A DNA stretch of 64,000 nt, taken from the NCBI RefSeq assembly GCF_963668515.1, contig NZ_OY764866.1:124001-188000 (forward strand). The letters are read 5' to 3'. The translations under genes were made by a program, and so were the position numbers. This stretch comes from an uncultured Ilyobacter sp. Lineage in GTDB: Bacteria > Fusobacteriota > Fusobacteriia > Fusobacteriales > Fusobacteriaceae. Below, piece after piece: positions 44,736-54,008 of the stretch (position 1 is its first letter; each line of letters begins with the position of its first letter). The notes below the pieces were generated by a model, which had not been told where the DNA came from, did no database searches, and was given only the letters and a program-made list of their open reading frames with translations.

Positions 44736-47087
44736 ATGTTTGTTATAAAAAGAGACGGAACAAAAGTTCCCTTCAACGAGGAAAAAATAATCAACGCTAT
44801 TGAAAAGGCTGGAATTGCAGCAGGAAAAGATATACCTAAAGAATTTTCTTCAGTTACAGCATCAAAAATACTAAAACTTGAAATGGATATGGAGGTGGAA
44901 TCCATACAGGATTTTGTAGAAAAAGAACTTATGAAAGAATATCCTGAAGTTGCAAAAAACTATATTCTCTACAGGGATATGAGAAATGTAGAGAGGCACA
45001 AGAGGACACATATAAAGAAGGCCTTTGATGGAATAGTCACAGTAGAAAAAAATAATATAAACAAAGAAAATGCAAATATGGCCGGGGACACTCCTAGCGG
45101 TCAGATGATGACCTTTGCCAGCGAAACTACCAAGGACTATACACATAAATACCTTCTTAACCAGGAATATTCAAGGGCCCATATGAGCGGTGATATCCAC
45201 ATACATGATTTGGATTATTATCCCACTAAGACCTCTACCTGTGTACAATACGATTTGAAAAAACTTTTTGATAATGGCTTCTCATCTAAGCACGGGAAAA
45301 TAAGGGAGCCAAAATCTATATCAACTTATGCTGTACTGGCTACAATTATCTTTCAAACAAATCAAAATGAGCAGCATGGCGGTCAGGCAATCCCAGCCTT
45401 TGATTTTTTCATGGCTCCAGGAGTTTTAAAGTCTTTCAGAAGACACTTTAGATACAGGGCCCTTACTTTCCTGGAATTTGACTATATAGAGGAAAAAAGT
45501 AAAGAGGTAAAACAAATAGTAAATACCCTGGTGACAACTATAGAGGTAGATGATAATACAAAGGAAAAATTGGCTTCCGAGCTAAATCTATCATTAAAAA
45601 CGGTAAACAGATTGGTTATGATTGCTTATAATGATACAAAAAATGAAACTCACCAAGCTATGGAAGGATTTATCCACAACCTCAATACAATGCATTCTAG
45701 AGGAGGTAACCAGGTGGTATTCAGCTCTATAAACTACGGTACTGACACTTCTCCAGAGGGAAGAATGGTAGCTTTTGAGCTTTTAAATTCTACTGAAGAG
45801 GGACTAGGAGACTCTGAAACACCTATATTCCCAATACAGATACTCAAGATAAAAGAGGGAATAACTTACTCTGAAAAAGATTTTAAATTAGCCTGTCAAA
45901 ACTGGGATAAGGCTATAAAGGGCAAGCTGGAGTTTGAAACTCCTAACTTTGATCTTTTTATAAGATCGTGTGAAGTTTCTGCAAAGAGACTCTTCCCTAA
46001 TTTTGTATTCTTAGATGCACCATTTAACCATAATGAAAAATGGAATATAAATGACCCAGACAGATACAAGTACGAAATCGCCACCATGGGCTGCAGAACA
46101 AGGGTATTTGAAAATATAAACGGAGAAAAGACATCTGTAGGAAGAGGTAACATCTCCTTTACATCTATAAATATGCCAAGACTTGCCATCAGGGCAAAAT
46201 TAGATGCAGAAAGAGAATTAGGCGGTGCTTCTGAAGGTGAAATCCAAAAATTGGCCACAGAGAAGTTTTATAACAGAGTAAGAAATATGTCCCTCTTTGT
46301 AGGAAAACAGTTGGCTGACAGATTTTCATTCCAAAAGACGGCTCTTGCCAGACAGTTCCCCTTTATGATGAGTAACGGTATCTGGAACGGCGGAGAAACC
46401 CTGAATCTAAATGAAGAGGTAGGAGAGGTACTAGCAAGTGGTACCTTAGGAATCGGTTTCATAGGAGGGCATAATGCCATGATGGCTCTTTTTGGTAAGG
46501 GGCACGGCTCAGATGACAGAGCCTATGAGACTCTTTACAACGCAGTAAAAATAATCAAGGAAACTGCTGAAGAGTTAGGAATGGAGTATAAGTTAAACTT
46601 CTCTGCTCTTGCAACTCCTGCAGAGGGGCTATCAGGTAGATTTACAAAAATAGACAAACAGATATTCGGAGATATCCCTGGAGTAAACGACAGAGACTAC
46701 TATATAAATTCTTTCCATGTAGATGTAAAAGAAGATATCTCGGCAATTGAAAAAATAAAAAAGGAAGCCCCTTTCCATGAATTGACAAGAGGCGGCCACA
46801 TTACATATATAGAGCTAGACGGCGAGGCAAAGAAAAATGTACTGGCCATCATGAAGCTGGTAAAAGAGATGCACGAGGCTGGAATCGGATACGGTTCTAT
46901 AAACCATCCTGTGGATAGATGCAAAGAGTGCGGATACAAAGGGATAGTTCAAAATGACTGCCCTGTTTGCGGAAGTATGAATATATCAAAAACAAGAAGA
47001 ATCACTGGTTACCTTACTGGAGACCTTGACAACTGGAACTCTTACAAACAGAAAGAGGAAGAGGACAGGGTTAAACACGGGATGTAA
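44736..47087 (+). CDS. nrdD: anaerobic ribonucleoside-triphosphate reductase
   Basis: A 783-residue class III reductase. An N-terminal ATP-cone (about 1-90, VIKRDGTKVPFNEEKI) is followed by the catalytic barrel with NTMHSRGGNQVVFSSINYG (about 310), SLFVGKQL, and at the C-terminus the zinc site CKEC...CPVC and glycyl-radical motif RRITGYLTGD (Gly near 763). It makes dNTPs without oxygen; NrdG, encoded downstream, installs the radical. Frame and length are normal. Confidence 0.97.
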   Translation: MFVIKRDGTKVPFNEEKIINAIEKAGIAAGKDIPKEFSSVTASKILKLEMDMEVESIQDFVEKELMKEYPEVAKNYILYRDMRNVERHKRTHIKKAFDGIVTVEKNNINKENANMAGDTPSGQMMTFASETTKDYTHKYLLNQEYSRAHMSGDIHIHDLDYYPTKTSTCVQYDLKKLFDNGFSSKHGKIREPKSISTYAVLATIIFQTNQNEQHGGQAIPAFDFFMAPGVLKSFRRHFRYRALTFLEFDYIEEKSKEVKQIVNTLVTTIEVDDNTKEKLASELNLSLKTVNRLVMIAYNDTKNETHQAMEGFIHNLNTMHSRGGNQVVFSSINYGTDTSPEGRMVAFELLNSTEEGLGDSETPIFPIQILKIKEGITYSEKDFKLACQNWDKAIKGKLEFETPNFDLFIRSCEVSAKRLFPNFVFLDAPFNHNEKWNINDPDRYKYEIATMGCRTRVFENINGEKTSVGRGNISFTSINMPRLAIRAKLDAERELGGASEGEIQKLATEKFYNRVRNMSLFVGKQLADRFSFQKTALARQFPFMMSNGIWNGGETLNLNEEVGEVLASGTLGIGFIGGHNAMMALFGKGHGSDDRAYETLYNAVKIIKETAEELGMEYKLNFSALATPAEGLSGRFTKIDKQIFGDIPGVNDRDYYINSFHVDVKEDISAIEKIKKEAPFHELTRGGHITYIELDGEAKKNVLAIMKLVKEMHEAGIGYGSINHPVDRCKECGYKGIVQNDCPVCGSMNISKTRRITGYLTGDLDNWNSYKQKEEEDRVKHGM

Positions 47088-47194
47088 TAATATATTTTTT
47101 AAAAGGGGGAGAGGTATTATCCCCCCTTTAAATTGATCAAAAATCAAAAATGATTTTATTCACCATTTTTTTGGTGATCAGGAAGGGATATAAT

Positions 47195-47479
47195 TTGGAG
47201 TTAAAAGGTCTATTTGAGCTAGAATCAGCTCTAAAGGAAATCAACGATAAAAATGAAATCAGTAGATATAAGGAAATTTTTTCTGAAAAATTTATGATAG
47301 ATAACACACAATTTGATGATATCGAGGACTTTTTCTACTTTGGCAGAATAGAAATAAAACCTATAGAGGAATACAGTACCGTTGAAATATGGATGATAGA
47401 TGAGGCGGTTGATAAATATACTGATTTTCCCACTTGGGAGGAGTTTGTAAAAGCTGCTGAAGGGAAAAACATAACTTAG
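47195..47479 (+). CDS. small acidic protein between nrdD and nrdG
   Basis: A 94-residue protein from a TTG start behind AGGAAGGG (an upstream ATG at 47150 would add a hydrophobic 15-residue piece that includes a hairpin). It is acidic with no membrane segment; segments FDDIEDFFYFGRIEIKPI and TWEEFVKAAEGKN are the only notable features. I do not recognise the family. Its place inside the nrd operon suggests a role near ribonucleotide reduction or simple co-transcription. Confidence 0.55.
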   Translation: MELKGLFELESALKEINDKNEISRYKEIFSEKFMIDNTQFDDIEDFFYFGRIEIKPIEEYSTVEIWMIDEAVDKYTDFPTWEEFVKAAEGKNIT

Positions 47480-47523
47480 TTTTTATGAGGTATAGAGGAC
47501 AGAAAGCACAGGTGTAAGTAATT

Positions 47524-48024
47524 TTGAAGATAATAAAAATATTTAAAGAGACCATCTCAGATGGACCTGGATTCAGATATAGTATATATTTTTCTGGGTG
47601 CAGCCATTATTGTGAAGGATGTCATAATCCTGAGACCTGGAAGGGAGATATAGGGGAAGTCTTAGATGAAAGTTACATGGGAAAAATAATATCACAGATA
47701 AGTGGGAATCCTCTCTTAGACGGCGTGACTCTTTCTGGAGGAGACCCATTCTTCGTTCCTGAAGAGCTCCTGGATTTTGTGAGGCGTCTCAAAGAGGAAA
47801 CCCATAAGAATATATGGGCATATACAGGTTATACCTTTGAAGAGCTGATTAAAAAGGATATCACAAAAAAATGCTTAGAATATATAGATGTCTTAGTTGA
47901 CGGCAGGTTTGAAAAAAATCTTGCAAATCCTGAGCTTTTTTACAGAGGAAGTTCAAATCAAAGAATGGTGGATGTAAGGGCTTCCATTACAGAGGGGAGA
48001 GTCTGCACAAAAGATTATGACTAA
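47524..48024 (+). CDS. nrdG: anaerobic ribonucleotide reductase activating protein
   Basis: A 166-residue radical-SAM activase, family-typical length. The cluster motif CSHYCEGC (Cys 26, 30, 33) and GVTLSGGDPFF (about 75) are visible. It uses SAM and reduced flavodoxin to form the glycyl radical on NrdD. Starts with TTG at 47524, 44 bp after the preceding small gene. Confidence 0.95.
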   Translation: MKIIKIFKETISDGPGFRYSIYFSGCSHYCEGCHNPETWKGDIGEVLDESYMGKIISQISGNPLLDGVTLSGGDPFFVPEELLDFVRRLKEETHKNIWAYTGYTFEELIKKDITKKCLEYIDVLVDGRFEKNLANPELFYRGSSNQRMVDVRASITEGRVCTKDYD

Positions 48025-48039
48025 TAGAGGAGGAAAGAG

Positions 48040-51000
48040 ATGTTAAAGGTTTTTAATACCAGGGTATACGGGTTGGAAGAGAGCATCATCGCGGGGGGAT
48101 ATCCCATGCGGTCTGATGATATAACAGAGTGGACTGATGGGGATATCCAGCTCACCGAAAAAGATATAGCCAGAGCTGTCAAGCTGGGAACGGTTCCTAC
48201 AGGAAGCGGACACGATAATTTCTTAAAGGGGATAATCGTTCAATATGACGTCAGATACCCTAACTACTGGACGCCGCAATTTCAGAGATATTCATTTCAC
48301 GACATAGTATCTTCAAACAGTAAGATGCACAGAATGACTAAGAGTGCGACACGTTCGTAAATGAAAAGTTTACGCATTAGCTGAAAGTAGCTAAGAGAAC
48401 TATAATTTCGAAAAGTAGAATGAAGGAGTAACGCCCTGAAATGCTTTCCCTGATACTCCGATATGCGTAATATCTCTAATCAAGATATTAGGTCTAAAGC
48501 TCGGTGAAGTCACGTGAGAACTATCCTAAGTTAATACTATATTAACAGGAAATGCGAACCAGAGGTGGTCGAATAGTGATAGCGTGGGGGTCGGAATATA
48601 TGGTGAGAATGTACTTTAAGTACTGACGAACTTCCGAATGTACGGGTCTAAATCAAGTCTGCGTCAGAAATGACGTACATCCGATATATGGGTGGTTAGT
48701 GAGGTTATTTAGTTTTTTTGGGAAGAATAACCTTAAGATGTTAAAGGCATCTTCAAGCTAACAGGTCTAAAGGGAGCACCTAAGTATTCCATACAAATGA
48801 TAGAAATTATGGAACGTGGTAAGCTAGAGATAGATATTAAACGAGATTAGTCGGTCTAGTCTGTATAAAGTAGGAACTTATCCTACGGAAATCAGTTTAC
48901 TCTAGTGAAAGTAGGGGTACAGTACCAATGAAACCGTGATAATAAACGGTGGAGGGATAGCCCCAAGTCAAGATAAGAATATTTATTATTTAATTAATTT
49001 CGATACAATCGGATGGTCGCAAACCGTAAAAGTAAAGTATCTCCTCTAATGGAGGTGCGTAAAGATTGGGAAAAATTTTCGATAAGATTTGTACAAGGGA
49101 TAACTTTGACAATGCAATCAAAAGGTTAAAACAAAATAAGGGAAGTAAAACCCCAGGAACTGACGGAAAAAATATTGAGTATATTCTAAATAATTCGGAC
49201 ATAACATATGAGGAAATAAGACACCTACTAAAGTATAAATATGTACCTAAAACTGTTAAAAGAACTTATATAGTTCAAAATAACAAGAGAAGACCATTAG
49301 GTATTCCAACTATTAGGGACAGAGTTATACAACAAATGTTCAAACAAATTTTAGAACCAATAGCCGAAAAGAAGTTTCATCCTAATTCCTATGGTTTTAG
49401 ACCGAATAGGTCTACCGAACAAGCTATAGCTCATCAAAGCAATTTGATAAATAGAGCTAAATTATATTATTGTGTAGATGTAGATATCAAAGGTTTCTTT
49501 GATAACATCAATCACAAGAAACTAATAAAGCAAGTTTGGGCAATAGGAATAAAAGATAAGAAGGTTATTAGTATCATCAAGAGTATGCTAAAAGCTAACA
49601 TACTCCATCAAGATGGAACAATAGAAAAACCTACTAAAGGAACTCCTCAAGGTGGTATACTCTCACCTTTACTAGCTAACATTTGTTTAAATGAATTTGA
49701 TTGGTGGATACATAATCAATGGGCAGGAAAGAAGACGAGAACTAAATATACTCACCAAAGAACAAAAGAAGAATATTTAAGAAAAGCAAGTAATCTTAAA
49801 GAAGTTAAGATAGTAAGATACGCAGACGATTTTAAATTAATGTGTAGAACTATGGAAGAGGCCAAAACATACTTTTCCCTAACCAAAATCTTCTTAAAAG
49901 ACAAACTAAAACTAGATATATCACCTGAAAAATCAAGGGTGGTAAATTTACGGAGAAGTTACTCTGTGTTCCTAGGATTTACAGTCAGAGCCAAAAGGAA
50001 AATATGTACCCATACTGAATATGTAGCAAGAGTTTGGATTTGTAAAAAAGCCAAGAAGAGAATACATAGAAAGTTAAAGGATACAATTAAAGACATTAGA
50101 AACAGCAGTGGAAAGGACGTAATAAAAAACGTAATAAACTACAATGCTAAAGTCAGGGGGATACAGAACTATTACTGTTTAGCGACAAGGTGCTCGGAAG
50201 ACCTAAGCCATATAGGATTACATCTCAATAGGATGAAATATAACATATGGGGTAGAGCTGACAATTATAAGGACATACGATATAAGAGGTTTTACAAAGG
50301 ATTTAACTCTAAAACTTGGAGTATAGGTGGAATAACTTTATTCAATATACAGAATATTAGATTTAAGAAACCTAAAATGAAAAGAAAGAGTGAAAAACTA
50401 ACTAAAATCAAAACTCTAGAAAATAATAGCGAATATCTATACAATAGATTGCGTTATAGTGACAACCCAGAATGGGATAAAATCAGAGCTATCATCTACC
50501 ACGAAAGAAAAGGAAAATGTGAAATTACAAATGAATTTATGAAACATAATGAATTTGACGTACATCACATCATTCCTAGAGAATTTGGAGGAGATGATAT
50601 TAAAGATAATCTAATTATCATAAAATCTGAAATACACAAGGAGTTACATCGTAAAAAACCTAATGATTATGTGCACAAGTATAAGAAGTTCGACAAGTAC
50701 AGGAAAATTCTTTTAGAATTAATTAAGTAATATTATTACTATCTGATGGAGCGCCGTATGAGGTGAAAGTCTCACGTACGGTGTGGAGCGGGGGAAAAGA
50801 TAGAGATAACTTCAAAATCTTACCTATCGCTATTGGACATAAAAGAGTGCTGCAACAAATATGTAGATGATATTGTTATCGAAAACCTTCAGAAATGGGT
50901 GGATATATACAACTCTTTTGAGGCCGGAATGAATGAGGTGAGTATAGAGGAGAATAAATACTCCAGGTATGAGGTATTTATGAAGGTCATCTCAAATGCC

Positions 51001-51162
51001 CCTTTAGGATTTGAGCAGACCATGAGGGTTACCTCCAATTATCTTCAGCTGAAGACCATCTACCTGCAGAGGAGACATCACAAACTTAAGGAAGATTGGG
51101 GGACATTTTGTGAATGGTGCGAAACCCTGCCTCACTTCAAGGAATTTTGCCTAAAAAAATAA
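48040..51162 (+). CDS. ThyX-like conserved protein, split by a group II intron
   Basis: Exon 1 is 48040-48343 (101 codons plus one base), exon 2 is 50834-51162. Joining them gives an uninterrupted 210-residue protein across AAG-ATG-GAC. Visible pieces are GSGHDNFLKGI, WTPQFQRYSFHDIVSSNSKMHRMTK before the junction (read in parts), GFEQTMRVTSNYLQLKTIYLQRRHHKL after it. The pattern of Q-RY, S-SK-HR and an R-HHK-W end recalls flavin-dependent thymidylate synthase (ThyX), but the protein is short and the classic RHR motif is not present, so activity is uncertain. GAGGAGG ribosome site; downstream of nrdG, which fits a nucleotide-metabolism role. Without splicing only a truncated N-terminal product is made. 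Confidence 0.75.
48344..50833 (+). mobile_element. group II intron with intron-encoded protein
   Basis: The 5' end GTGCGAC (48344) is the group II consensus. Domain V is at about 50748-50789 (AGC-GCCGTATGAGG, GAAA loop, CTCACGTACGGTG) and domain VI follows to 50830. The last bases are AT, a canonical AY end. Excision restores the reading frame of the host gene exactly. The 5' ~700 nt form domains I-III and the protein gene sits in domain IV. TTAGTC (48847-48852) is complementary to GACTAA at the exon 1 end and is a candidate EBS1. Orientation is the same as the host gene. Confidence 0.93.
49066..50730 (+). CDS. ltrA: group II intron reverse transcriptase / maturase with HNH endonuclease
   Basis: A 554-residue multi-domain protein. 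RT domain 1-330: GTPGTDG-like PGTDGKNI at the start, RRPLGIPT (about 79), FRPNRSTEQAI, GTPQGGILSPLL (about 190) and catalytic YADD (252-255). A maturase X region (about 340-450) follows, then an HNH endonuclease with CEITNE, DVHHIIPREFGG and DNLIII (about 484-530). All catalytic motifs are intact. It would assist splicing and retrohoming. Starts with TTG at 49066; a GGAGG lies ~11 bases upstream. Located in intron domain IV. Confidence 0.95.
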   Translation: MGKIFDKICTRDNFDNAIKRLKQNKGSKTPGTDGKNIEYILNNSDITYEEIRHLLKYKYVPKTVKRTYIVQNNKRRPLGIPTIRDRVIQQMFKQILEPIAEKKFHPNSYGFRPNRSTEQAIAHQSNLINRAKLYYCVDVDIKGFFDNINHKKLIKQVWAIGIKDKKVISIIKSMLKANILHQDGTIEKPTKGTPQGGILSPLLANICLNEFDWWIHNQWAGKKTRTKYTHQRTKEEYLRKASNLKEVKIVRYADDFKLMCRTMEEAKTYFSLTKIFLKDKLKLDISPEKSRVVNLRRSYSVFLGFTVRAKRKICTHTEYVARVWICKKAKKRIHRKLKDTIKDIRNSSGKDVIKNVINYNAKVRGIQNYYCLATRCSEDLSHIGLHLNRMKYNIWGRADNYKDIRYKRFYKGFNSKTWSIGGITLFNIQNIRFKKPKMKRKSEKLTKIKTLENNSEYLYNRLRYSDNPEWDKIRAIIYHERKGKCEITNEFMKHNEFDVHHIIPREFGGDDIKDNLIIIKSEIHKELHRKKPNDYVHKYKKFDKYRKILLELIK

Positions 51163-51185
51163 AGTCGGTTTCCCGACTTTTTTTA
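51161..51185 (+). terminator. terminator of the nrd operon
   Basis: AAAGTCGG and CCGACTTT pair (8 bp), followed by TTTT. The stem begins within the stop codon of the ThyX-like gene. Confidence 0.85.
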
Positions 51186-51204
51186 TTTTCTTTAAAAATA
51201 AAAA

Positions 51205-51281
51205 TGGCGACCCTGGCGCGATTCGAACGCACGGCCTACGCCTTAGGAGGGCGCCGCTCTATCCATCTGAGCTACAGGGTC
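51205..51281 (-). tRNA. tRNA-Arg(CCU)
   Basis: A 77-nt minus-strand cloverleaf including encoded CCA. Acceptor GACCCTG with CAGGGTC, D arm with AGATGGATAGAGC, anticodon stem GCGCC/GGCGT around loop CTCCTAA (anticodon CCU) and T arm with GTTCGAATC. Reads AGG codons. Confidence 0.95.
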
Positions 51282-51416
51282 AACGAAACAAGTATACAAT
51301 ATTTTCAAATAAAAATAAAGATTTTTTTTAAAAAACTATAGTTTATGAATTCTCTAACCTTAAAAGGGATCTTTTTCTATCTCAGTCCATTTGATAATAC
51401 ACCAATAAGAGCATAT

Positions 51417-51449
51417 AAAAAATGTTCCCTGTATACAGAGAACATTTTT
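51417..51449 (-). terminator. terminator of the macro-domain gene
   Basis: AAAATGTTC..CTG and CAG..GAACATTTT pair with one mismatch; T-rich on the minus side. Confidence 0.75.
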
Positions 51450-51472
51450 GTATTTATTAAATTCTTTTTAAA

Positions 51473-52000
51473 TTAACTAGCCAGTTTGCTTTCGCTCTCC
51501 TCATATTGACTAAAAGTATCCTCACTTTTGCAAACTATGTAAACATTTTCTATTTCATTTTCTTCGCTGCTCAAGACTTCTGAAATTGTATTTAGAGCAA
51601 TCTCACTGGCAATTTCCAAGGGAAATTTATGTCCTCCCGTACTTATTGAAGGGAAAGCAATTGATTTTGCTTTTAACTCTATGGCTTTTTTCAACGAACT
51701 AACATAAGATTTACGCAGTAGACTCTGTTCGTCAAAAAAACCTCCTCTCCAAATCGGTCCCGGCGTATGAACTATGTATTTGGCATCCAGGTTATACGCT
51801 TTTGTAACTCTGGCTTCTCCAGTGGGACACCCATGAAATTTTTTACATTCTTTTAAAAGCTCTGGACCTGCGGCTCTATGAATGGCTCCGTCAACTCCCC
51901 CGCCTCCTAATAATGATACATTAGCGGCATTGACTATCACATCAGCCTTTTGCTTTGTTATATCGCCTTTTATTATACTTAATTTACTCCACTCCCACAT
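51473..52000 (-). CDS. macro-domain protein, probable O-acetyl-ADP-ribose deacetylase
   Basis: A 175-residue single macro domain. It has GDIT (about 11), DVIVNAANVSLLGGGGVDGAIHRAAG (about 19-44, read in parts), VHTPGPIW and the second phosphate loop SISTGGHKFP (about 130), all typical of YmdB-type ADP-ribose hydrolases. It removes ADP-ribose or acetyl groups in NAD-linked signalling. Starts at MWEWSK (52000), where GGGAG is positioned upstream; two more ATGs lie further upstream in frame. No operon partner. Confidence 0.88.
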   Translation of the reverse strand: MWEWSKLSIIKGDITKQKADVIVNAANVSLLGGGGVDGAIHRAAGPELLKECKKFHGCPTGEARVTKAYNLDAKYIVHTPGPIWRGGFFDEQSLLRKSYVSSLKKAIELKAKSIAFPSISTGGHKFPLEIASEIALNTISEVLSSEENEIENVYIVCKSEDTFSQYEESESKLAS

Positions 52001-52137
52001 AAGAAACACTCCCATTTTTCTGCAATAAACTACTTTCAAATTAATTTCTGATTTCCCTTTACTAATAACATATAATTGTTTTTTTTAAAAATTAAATAAT
52101 TATATGTAACATATATCAAAGGTAAATATAGTAAGTT

Positions 52138-52698
52138 TTACTTATATAATTTTTCATATCTTTCCTTGAGCATGACATAATGGATGTGATCTTCCCATTT
52201 TCCATTAATTTTCAAATATTTTTCTGAAATTCCCTCTTTTATAAAACCAACTCTTTCTATTGTCTTTATTCCTAAAACATTTTGTGGCATGAGATTAACC
52301 TCTATTCTGTGTAACTTCATCACATCAAAGTAAAAAGCCATCCCCTCCTTCAAGGCTTCAGTCATATAGCCTTTTCCAGTTTCATCCTTGTCTAGTTTAT
52401 AACCTAAAAAACATGAATCAAAGGCACCTCTTATTATATTACCAAAATTTAAAAATCCAATAATTTTATTATTTTCCCTGTTAAAAATCCACAGTTTCAT
52501 CCTGTTACCGTTTTCAATTTCCTCTTGTTCTAATCTTAAAAGCATCTTTAGATATGATTCTGAAAAAAAGTCATCTCTTTTTGAACTTTCCCATCTTTTG
52601 AAAAACTCTCTATTTTTTTTATAATATTCTGCTACTTCTGAAACCGCTTCTTCTCCAAGAACTTTTAGATATAATCTTTCTGTTTTTAATGTAACCAT
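52138..52698 (-). CDS. GNAT acetyltransferase, RimJ/RimL type
   Basis: A 186-residue N-acetyltransferase. The start VTLKTERLYLKVL, the central IIGFLNFG, the acetyl-CoA pyrophosphate loop DETGKGYMTEAL (about 107-118) and MPQNVLGIKTIERVGF (about 137) follow the RimJ/RimL pattern. The substrate may be a ribosomal protein N-terminus, an amino acid or a small amine; it cannot be told from sequence. Monocistronic. Confidence 0.88.
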   Translation of the reverse strand: MVTLKTERLYLKVLGEEAVSEVAEYYKKNREFFKRWESSKRDDFFSESYLKMLLRLEQEEIENGNRMKLWIFNRENNKIIGFLNFGNIIRGAFDSCFLGYKLDKDETGKGYMTEALKEGMAFYFDVMKLHRIEVNLMPQNVLGIKTIERVGFIKEGISEKYLKINGKWEDHIHYVMLKERYEKLYK

Positions 52699-52839
52699 TA
52701 TACTGCTCCCTTCAAGTATTTAGCCTTTTTATCTCTAGTAAAATTATACTAGAAATAACTCTAAATTCCAAAAAAAATACATAACAAATACTAAAAACAC
52801 ACTTTTATCTAAAAATAATGAAAAATAAAGATATCGATT

Positions 52840-53392
52840 TAAATAACCCAAGTTGCTACTTAAAAAAATTATTATAAATTACTGAATTTATCTGAATATC
52901 AGAATCAAAAGATTTTGTCACGAATGGACACTAATAAAAGATAGGGAAATTAGCACGAATAAGGACAAAAGCTTTTGGCCACAGAGAAAAGAAGAGAGTA
53001 TCACGGAGGAGGGCGATATTAAAGTCAAAAGATTTTATCACGAATGAACACCAATAAAAGATAGGGGAATTAACACGAATAATAACAAAATCTTTTGGTC
53101 ACAGAAGACACAGAGACAGGAGAAGAGTTTCATAGAGAAGATTTTTTGAATTTTCAAGTCGCAGGGCTTATACAGGAAAGAACCTGCACTCAGCCGTCAT
53201 ACAGAATAAGTTCCGCAGGGAACCGAGGACTGTAGCTCATAAAGGCGCTAAAAGAAACATAGGCTTCCTAGACATTTGAAAATTCTTGATTTTCTTTGGT
53301 TACTTTCTTTTATCAAGAAAAGAAAGTAACACAGGTTTTCGGATAAATTCAATACTTTAATTTAATAAAGGTAGCAACTTAGGTTAAATAAT
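52840..53392. repeat. MITE-like repeat element, copy 2
   Basis: A ~550-bp element with the same left end (AAGTTGCTAC...ACTGAATTTATCTGAATATC), the same tandem 120-bp units (TCAAAAGATTTT at 52905 and 53025), a GTTACTTTC-GAAAGTAAC hairpin and the same right end (GATAAATTCAATACTTTAAT...GTAGCAACTTAGGTT) as copy 1. The outer ends are inverted copies of each other. The middle (~53110-53280) is unlike copy 1. No ORF. Confidence 0.8.
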
Positions 53393-53432
53393 CTTTTAGA
53401 TGTAAAATTCCCAAAAAAAAATTAAAAGTTTG

Positions 53433-53461
53433 TTGACTTTTTTTTTACCACATGATACTAT
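53433..53461 (+). promoter_or_regulatory. promoter of the tRNA cluster
   Basis: TTGACT (53433-53438) and TACTAT (53456-53461) are 17 bases apart, ~105 bp upstream of tRNA-Glu. Confidence 0.6.
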
Positions 53462-53567
53462 TTTTCTGTCCTGAATACACTGCTTTGATCTGGAGTTCAG
53501 AGGAGATAGTAAAGTATTTAATATTTCACTTTAAATTTGAATGTTTATGTATTTATCTCCAAAAAAA

Positions 53568-53642
53568 GCCCCGTTCGTCCAGTGGTGAGGACATCAGATT
53601 TTCACTCTGAAGACAGGAGTTCAATTCTCCTACGGGGTACCA
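53568..53642 (+). tRNA. tRNA-Glu(UUC)
   Basis: 75 nt including CCA. Anticodon stem TCAGA/TCTGA around loop TTTTCAC (anticodon UUC). Acceptor GCCCCGT pairs with ACGGGGT through a G-U first pair. T arm AGGAG-TTCAATT-CTCCT. Confidence 0.95.
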
Positions 53643-53643
53643 T

Positions 53644-53719
53644 GGGGATATAGCTCAGTTGGGAGAGCGTCGCACTTGCACTGCGAAGGTCAGCGGTTCG
53701 ACTCCGCTTATCTCCACCA
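53644..53719 (+). tRNA. tRNA-Ala(UGC)
   Basis: 76 nt including CCA, one base after tRNA-Glu. Anticodon stem TCGCA/TGCGA around loop CTTGCAC (anticodon UGC). D arm AGCTCAGTTGGGAGAGC. Confidence 0.96.
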
Positions 53720-53726
53720 TTTATAT

Positions 53727-53803
53727 GCCTAGATAGCTCAGTTGGCTAGAGCACACGGTTCATACCCGTGCGGTCGGTGGTTCGAATCCACTTCTAGGCA
53801 CCA
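53727..53803 (+). tRNA. tRNA-Met(CAU)
   Basis: 77 nt including CCA. Anticodon stem CACGG/CCGTG around loop TTCATAC (CAU). The paired first base G1-C72 and absence of the initiator GGG/CCC anticodon stem favour elongator Met; the isoleucine tRNA with lysidine is the alternative. Confidence 0.92.
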
Positions 53804-53818
53804 TCTTGGAATCAGAAT

Positions 53819-53850
53819 GCATCTTTGCTATTTAAAGGATGCTTTTTTTA
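53819..53850 (+). terminator. terminator of the tRNA cluster
   Basis: GCATC-TT and AA-GATGC pair around a short loop, followed by seven T. Confidence 0.75.
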
Positions 53851-53938
53851 TTTGTATTATTATTTTATTAACTTGCTATGAAAAATACTATTTAAGAATT
53901 ACAGATGTTATTTTTTTCTTGATTTTCCTATAAATCAA

Positions 53939-53967
53939 TTTACTAAAAAAAAAAGTTATGATATAAT
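53939..53967 (+). promoter_or_regulatory. promoter of the XRE-cupin gene
   Basis: TTTACT (53939-53944) and TATAAT (53962-53967) with 17-bp spacing, the latter 41 bases upstream of the GTG start. Confidence 0.75.
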
Positions 53968-54008
53968 TTTCAAAATCTTCATCATCAGATTTTCAGGGGG
54001 AACAAATA

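Noticed and set aside
51205..51281. tRNA-Arg as an integration site of a genomic island.
   Set aside because: No integrase and no duplicated tRNA 3' end was found in the window.
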